From the NCBI GenBank assembly GCA_030050125.1, contig JASIJN010000166.1, forward strand, positions 1 through 10,316: a stretch of 10,316 nucleotides of DNA. Reading direction: 5' to 3'. Made by a program: the position numbers and the translations under genes. Shown here piece by piece: positions 6,522 to 10,316 of the stretch (the stretch's first letter is position 1; each line of letters begins with the position of its first letter). Under the pieces are notes generated by a model that made no database searches, was not told the origin of the DNA, and saw nothing but the letters and a program-made list of their open reading frames with translations. Origin of the DNA: Streptosporangiaceae bacterium. Its GTDB lineage: Bacteria > Actinomycetota > Actinomycetes > Streptosporangiales > Streptosporangiaceae.

Positions 6522-6564
6522 GCCGTGGCCGGGCTCTTGCCCGGCCACGGCTCGCTGCGCGAGC
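6522..6564 (+). other. Tandem stem-loops between binding-protein and permease genes
   Basis: A perfect 13-bp stem, GCCGTGGCCGGGC (6522-6534) with GCCCGGCCACGGC (6539-6551), closes a TCTT loop only 8 nt after the binding-protein stop. A second perfect 6-bp stem, GCTCGC (6550-6555) with GCGAGC (6559-6564), follows and shares two bases with the first, so they may compete. There is no U-tract. In importer operons such intercistronic hairpins commonly stabilise the binding-protein message or attenuate downstream transcription, so that the binding protein is made in excess. That role is inferred here. Confidence 0.7.
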
Positions 6565-6600
6565 GTTAGGGAACGATCCGGCGAGCATCGGGAGGAAGGC

Positions 6601-6645
6601 ATGGGGCTGACGGCGCCCCCCGGGCGAGCGGGAAGCACACCATGA
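6601..6645 (+). CDS. Candidate 14-codon leader peptide coupled to the permease gene
   Basis: An ATG at 6601, preceded by a strong GGGAGGAAGG ribosome site, opens a short frame encoding MGLTAPPGRAGSTP. Its TGA (6643-6645) overlaps the ATG of the permease (6642) as ATGA. The permease has only a weaker GGGAAG of its own at this junction. The arrangement suggests that ribosomes ending the leader re-initiate on the permease. Pro-Pro-Gly is a known EF-P-dependent stalling motif, so the leader could sense or throttle translation. No homology is claimed, and the frame could be accidental. Confidence 0.4.
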   Translation: MGLTAPPGRAGSTP

Positions 6646-7625
6646 GGTTCGTGCTGCGCCGCCTGGGTTTCTTCGCACTGACCCTGTGGGCGGCGCTCAC
6701 GCTCAATTTCGTCCTGCCCCGGCTGATGCCGGGCAGCCCGGCGCTCGCGATCATCGCCGACCACCGGGGCTCGCTCAGCCCGGGGGCGCTCAAGGTCGTG
6801 GAGGCGCAGTTCGGCATCGGCCACCAGAACATCGTGTCGCAGTACTTCCACTACCTCGGCAACGTGGCCACGTTCAACTTCGGGGAGTCGCTGACCACCC
6901 AGCCGGGGGTATCGGTCGGGCGCATCGTGCTCGACGCGATCCCGTGGACCCTCGGCCTGGTCGGGCTGACCACGGTCCTGGCCTTCATCCTGGGCACCGG
7001 GATCGGCATCGTGAGCGCCTGGCGGCGCGGCGGCCGGCTGGACAGCATCCTGCCGCCGATCTTCGTGATCATGACGGTGATCCCGTACTTCTGGCTCGGC
7101 CTGATCCTGATCCTGATCTTCGGCGTGAAGCTGCGCTGGTTCCCGTACTTCTTCACCTACGACATCACGCTGACACCGGGGTTCAACCTGGCGTTCATCG
7201 GCAACGTCCTCGAGCACGCGATCCTGCCCGCGTTCACGCTGCTGATCACCACGATCGGCACCTGGATCCTGACCATGCGGAACACGATGATCACCACGCT
7301 GGCCGAGGACTACGTGCGGATGGCCCGGGCCAAGGGCCTGCCGGGCTGGCGCATCATGAGCGACTACGCGGCGCGAAACGCGATCCTGCCCAACCTCACG
7401 GGCTTCGCGATGTCGCTGGGCTTCGTGGTCGGCGGCGCGATCCTGATCGAGTATGTGTTCAACTACGAGGGTGTCGGCTACCTGCTGCTGGCGGCCGTCA
7501 ACAACGATGACTACCCGCTGGAGCAGGCGCTGTTCCTGCTCATCACCGCGGCCGTGCTGGTGGCGATCCTGCTCTCCGACGTCGCGACCGCGATGCTCGA
7601 CCCGCGGACCAGAGGGGCGAGATAG
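6642..7625 (+). CDS. ABC transporter permease, DppB/OppB type
   Basis: This 327-residue inner-membrane permease forms half of the translocation channel of the importer. The N-terminus MRFVLRRLGFFALTLWAALT is the typical first transmembrane segment, followed by the LPRLMPGSP motif (25-33). Further hydrophobic segments are near 101-125, 137-161, 185-212, 251-275 and 292-313. The cytoplasmic EAA-like coupling loop, which docks on an ATPase, is DYVRMARAKGLPGW (223-236), followed by RNAILPNL (245-252). Length is normal for the family. The start is secure because it begins exactly at the conserved N-terminus and no in-frame start lies within the preceding 60 bases. It lies 128 bp after the binding-protein gene and 2 bp before the next permease. 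Which solute it passes depends on the binding protein. Confidence 0.93.
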   Translation: MRFVLRRLGFFALTLWAALTLNFVLPRLMPGSPALAIIADHRGSLSPGALKVVEAQFGIGHQNIVSQYFHYLGNVATFNFGESLTTQPGVSVGRIVLDAIPWTLGLVGLTTVLAFILGTGIGIVSAWRRGGRLDSILPPIFVIMTVIPYFWLGLILILIFGVKLRWFPYFFTYDITLTPGFNLAFIGNVLEHAILPAFTLLITTIGTWILTMRNTMITTLAEDYVRMARAKGLPGWRIMSDYAARNAILPNLTGFAMSLGFVVGGAILIEYVFNYEGVGYLLLAAVNNDDYPLEQALFLLITAAVLVAILLSDVATAMLDPRTRGAR

Positions 7626-7627
7626 CA

Positions 7628-8632
7628 ATGGCAACGCTCAGGGCGCCCGGCGGGCCCGGCGGCGCCAGCGACTCCGGCCAGGTCACGCCGCTCGGAGGAC
7701 CGGGCGGCGGGCTGTATATGCCGCCACCGGGGGCCGGCATATCGGGCGCGCGCTCACTGCGCCGGATGACCCGGGCCATCAGGTCCAACGGCAAGGCCAC
7801 GGTCGGGTTGGGGCTGCTGGTGCTGTTCTGCCTGGTCGCGCTGTTCCCCGGCGTCATCGCGCACGACGACCCGAGCGCCGAGATCTATGGCCGGGCACTC
7901 CAGCCGTCGGCCCAGCATCTGCTGGGCACGACCGCGTTCGGCCAGGACATCTTCGCGCAGGTGATCTACGGGACGCGGCCGGTGCTGCTGATCGCGCTCG
8001 GGGTCGGCGTGAGCGCCACCGTGATCGCGATGCTGATCGGCGTGGCCGCCGCCTACCTGGGCGGGGCCTGGGACGGCGTGCTCAGCCTGATCACCGACGT
8101 GCTGCTGGTCATTCCCGCGTTCCCGCTGCTGATCGTGATCGCCAGCTACCTGCACGGCGCCAGCACCGCGGTGCTGATCGCGGTGGTCACGGCCGTCTCC
8201 TGGTCCTACACCGCGCGGCAGCTGCGCTCCCAGGCGCTGTCGCTGCGCAACCGGGACTTCCTGGAGGCGGCGCGGGTGCGCGGCGAGCGCTCGCTCTACA
8301 TCATCGTGGTCGAGATCATCCCCACCATGACCTCCCTGCTGGTGGCCAGCTTCCTGACCAACGCGCTGTACGCGGTGCTGTTCTCGTCCAGCCTGCAGTT
8401 CATCGGGCTCGGCGACCCGAACACGGTGAGCTGGGGCACGATGCTGTACTGGGCGGAGAACGAGGAGGCGTTCCAGACCGGCCAGACCTTGTGGATCATC
8501 GTGCCCGGGCTGTGCATCGTGGCCCTCGGGGCCGCGTTCGCGCTGCTCAACTACGCGTTCGACGAGATCGGCAACCCGGCCCTGCGGCCGGTCCGGAGCA
8601 TGCGGGGGAAGCGTGTCAGGCGCCCTAGGTAA
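7628..8632 (+). CDS. ABC transporter permease, DppC/OppC type
   Basis: This 334-residue membrane protein is the second channel subunit and partner of the preceding permease. After a Gly/Pro-rich cytoplasmic N-terminus (1-45), the first membrane helix is at about 58-78. The OppC-type LGTTAFGQDIFAQVIYGTR segment (99-117) follows. More helices are near 118-143, 150-173, 180-195, 231-255 and 287-309. The EAA-like loop that contacts an ATPase is EAARVRGERSLYIIVVEIIP (213-232). The 45-residue leader is longer than usual. A start at Met31 or Met47 is possible, but the 7628 ATG sits only 2 nt after the previous stop, as expected for coupled translation. The 3' end overlaps the ATPase gene by 20 bases. 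It belongs to the importer operon. Confidence 0.92.
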   Translation: MATLRAPGGPGGASDSGQVTPLGGPGGGLYMPPPGAGISGARSLRRMTRAIRSNGKATVGLGLLVLFCLVALFPGVIAHDDPSAEIYGRALQPSAQHLLGTTAFGQDIFAQVIYGTRPVLLIALGVGVSATVIAMLIGVAAAYLGGAWDGVLSLITDVLLVIPAFPLLIVIASYLHGASTAVLIAVVTAVSWSYTARQLRSQALSLRNRDFLEAARVRGERSLYIIVVEIIPTMTSLLVASFLTNALYAVLFSSSLQFIGLGDPNTVSWGTMLYWAENEEAFQTGQTLWIIVPGLCIVALGAAFALLNYAFDEIGNPALRPVRSMRGKRVRRPR

Positions 8633-9641
8633 CGGCGACCGTCCCGGGCCCCCGGCCGGGCGCACCGCCGGCACGGTGCTCGAGGTCTGTGACCTGTCGG
8701 TGGAGTACCTCATGGAGGGCGGGTCCGTCCGCGCCGTGGACAGGGTCAGCTTCGACCTGGAACCGGGTGAGTTCCTTGGCGTGGTGGGCGAGTCCGGCTG
8801 CGGCAAGTCCACCTTGCTCTTCGCGATTGCCCAGCTGCTGGCCCCGCCGGCCAGAATCACCGACGGCAGCGTGGTGTTCCGGGGCGAGAGCATGGTCGGG
8901 CTCACCGACCGGCAGCTCGCCGCCGTCCGGTGGAAGGACCTGTCGGTGGTCATGCAGAGCGCGATGAACGCGCTCAACCCGGTGAAGACGATCGGCGCTC
9001 AGTTCAAGGACGCGATGCGCGCGCACGGCATGACCTCGAAGCAGGAGATCGCCGACCGGTCGGCCGAGGTGCTCCTGATGGTCGGGATCGACCCGGTGCA
9101 CCTGAAGAGCTACCCGCACCAGCTGTCCGGGGGCATGCGCCAGCGCTCCATGATCGCGATGGCGCTGCTGCTCACCCCGGAACTGGTGATCATGGATGAG
9201 CCAACCTCCGCGCTGGACGTGGTGGCGCAGCGCTCGCTGATGGTCCAGATCAAGGAGCTGCAGCAAGAACTCGGCTTCGCCGTGATCTTCGTCACCCACG
9301 ACATGTCGCTGGTCAGCCACTTCTCCGACCGGCTCATGGTGATGTACGCGGGCCGCGTCGACGAGTTCGGCCCGACCCGGCAGGTGTTCGACTCCCCCCA
9401 GCATCCGTACACGATCGGCCTCATGGAGGCGTTCCCTTCGATCCGCGGGCCGCGGGTCCCGCTGACCGGGATCCCGGGCAGCCCGCCGAACCTGGCCAGC
9501 CCGCCGCCGGGCTGCCGGTTCGCCCCGCGCTGCCCGAAGGTTATGACGCGGTGCCAGGGCGAGACCCCGGAGCTGTACCACGTGAACGGCACGCTGGTCC
9601 GCTGCTTCCTGCACGCGGAGGAAGGGGGCGGCGATGGCTGA
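8613..9641 (+). CDS. ABC transporter ATP-binding protein, DppD/OppD type
   Basis: This 342-residue ATPase helps power the importer from the cytoplasmic face. Walker A is GESGCGKST (59-67), the Q-loop Gln is at 115, the ABC signature is LSGGM (171-175), Walker B is LVIMDEPTS (191-199), and the switch His is 229 in VTHDM. The C-terminus carries the Opp/Dpp-specific extension, LTGIPGSPPNL then PGCRFAPRCP. Its four cysteines (301, 307, 314, 331) match the pattern that holds a 4Fe-4S cluster in related DppD proteins. The GTG start at 8613 lies inside the permease gene and has a good GGGGGAAGC ribosome site just upstream. The first 20 residues are Gly/Pro-rich. The stop overlaps the next ATPase start by 8 bases, so the two are translationally linked and probably act as a heterodimer. 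Confidence 0.94.
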   Translation: MSGALGNGDRPGPPAGRTAGTVLEVCDLSVEYLMEGGSVRAVDRVSFDLEPGEFLGVVGESGCGKSTLLFAIAQLLAPPARITDGSVVFRGESMVGLTDRQLAAVRWKDLSVVMQSAMNALNPVKTIGAQFKDAMRAHGMTSKQEIADRSAEVLLMVGIDPVHLKSYPHQLSGGMRQRSMIAMALLLTPELVIMDEPTSALDVVAQRSLMVQIKELQQELGFAVIFVTHDMSLVSHFSDRLMVMYAGRVDEFGPTRQVFDSPQHPYTIGLMEAFPSIRGPRVPLTGIPGSPPNLASPPPGCRFAPRCPKVMTRCQGETPELYHVNGTLVRCFLHAEEGGGDG

Positions 9642-10316
9642 CCCGGCTGCCGCGGCCGACGGCCAACTGCTCCGCACCGAGGGGCTGACCAGGCACTTTC
9701 GCATCGGCGGCACCTTGTCCCGCGGCACGCTGCACGCCGTCGACGACGTCAGCATCGCCATCGGCGAACGGCAGATCGTCGCCCTGGCCGGGGAGAGCGG
9801 CAGCGGCAAGAGCACGGTGGCCCGGCTGCTGGCCAAGCTGTACCGGCCGACCAGCGGCGAGATCTACTTCCAGGGCAGGCCGCTGTCGGCCATCCGCTCC
9901 CGCCGCGACGTTCTGCGCTACCGCGGCGAGGTGCCGATGGTCTTCCAGGACCCGTTCGCCTCGATCAACCCGGTCTTCCGGGTGTCGCACGGGGTGATGC
10001 GCTCGCTCAGGCTGCACCGCCCCGACCTGTCCGCGCACGAGCGCCGCGAGGAAGCGGAGCGCGTGTTCGAGGCGGTCGGGCTGACGCCGGCCGCCGAGGT
10101 GCTGCAGCGGTTCCCGCACGAGCTGAGCGGCGGCCAGCGCCAGCGGGTCGGCTTCGCCCAGGCCCTGGCGCTGCGGCCGAAGCTGATCCTGGCCGACGAG
10201 CCGGTCTCGATGCTGGACGTATCGATCAGGATCGGCCTGCTCAACCTGATGGCGCAGCTACGCGACGAGCAGGGCGTGTCGATCCTCTACATCACCCACG
10301 ACATCGCCAGCGCGCG
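9634..10316 (+). CDS. ABC transporter ATP-binding protein, DppF/OppF type, 3' end beyond window
   Basis: This is the second importer ATPase, 227 codons visible before the right edge. ATG 9634 overlaps the preceding stop by 8 bases and is preceded by a purine-rich GGAGGAAGGGGG ribosome site. Walker A is GESGSGKST (53-61), the Q-loop is FQDPFAS with Gln105, the ABC signature is LSGGQ (164-168), Walker B is LILADEP (184-190) with catalytic Glu189, and the switch His is 222 in ITHDI. All nucleotide-binding motifs visible here are intact. The missing part should hold the Opp/Dpp C-terminal domain. About 100 residues are expected beyond the edge. It pairs with the DppD-type subunit. Confidence 0.93.
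   Translation, partial: MADPAAAADGQLLRTEGLTRHFRIGGTLSRGTLHAVDDVSIAIGERQIVALAGESGSGKSTVARLLAKLYRPTSGEIYFQGRPLSAIRSRRDVLRYRGEVPMVFQDPFASINPVFRVSHGVMRSLRLHRPDLSAHERREEAERVFEAVGLTPAAEVLQRFPHELSGGQRQRVGFAQALALRPKLILADEPVSMLDVSIRIGLLNLMAQLRDEQGVSILYITHDIASA

Noticed and set aside
4915..6678. Long open frame on the minus strand opposite the binding-protein gene (587 codons)
   Set aside because: Arg/Gly/Val-rich composition without motifs. It is an antisense shadow produced by high GC over a clearly coding plus-strand gene with a lipobox and family signature.
6468..8977. Two long minus-strand frames opposite the permease and ATPase genes
   Set aside because: His/Asp/Gln/Arg-rich translations typical of antisense shadows in high-GC DNA; the plus-strand frames encode well-formed membrane proteins and Walker motifs.

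Overview
The window is high-GC (roughly 70%) DNA with strong third-position G/C bias, GTG starts, overlapping genes and GC-rich stem-loops. This fits an actinomycete (Actinomycetota), probably a soil or filamentous type. Genus cannot be told from the sequence. No rRNA, tRNA, insertion sequence or CRISPR array was seen, and both edges cut through genes.

Left part (1-3415, all minus strand): a ROK-family transcriptional repressor that runs off the left edge (1-850). Upstream of it is a translationally coupled pair, a PfkB-family sugar kinase (2429-3415) followed by a family 4 glycosidase of the 6-phospho-glycosidase type (984-2432). A 296-bp divergent control region (3416-3711) holds a three-copy 21-22 bp tandem repeat, a 7-bp inverted repeat and an operator-like palindrome.

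Right part (3712-10316, all plus strand): a second ROK protein of sugar-kinase type without the usual zinc motif (3712-4713), then a complete Opp/Dpp-type ABC importer. The importer genes are a family 5 lipoprotein binding protein (4846-6513), two permeases (6642-7625, 7628-8632) and two ATPases (8613-9641 and 9634 to the right edge). The ATPase genes overlap their upstream neighbours.

One identical 25-bp interrupted palindrome (half-sites ATAGTTAGGA and TCCTAACTAT) occurs exactly twice, upstream of the repressor and upstream of the ROK kinase. This suggests one autoregulated sugar-responsive regulon. My reading is that the importer brings in an oligosaccharide or glycoside, a cytoplasmic kinase phosphorylates it, GH4 cleaves the phospho-glycoside, and PfkB phosphorylates a released sugar or intermediate. 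That would be a PTS-independent import-phosphorylate-cleave pathway. The substrate is not determined by the sequence.

Less usual elements are a tandem pair of strong hairpins between the binding-protein and permease genes, and a 14-codon leader ORF. The leader has a strong ribosome-binding site and a Pro-Pro-Gly motif, and its stop codon overlaps the permease start as ATGA.
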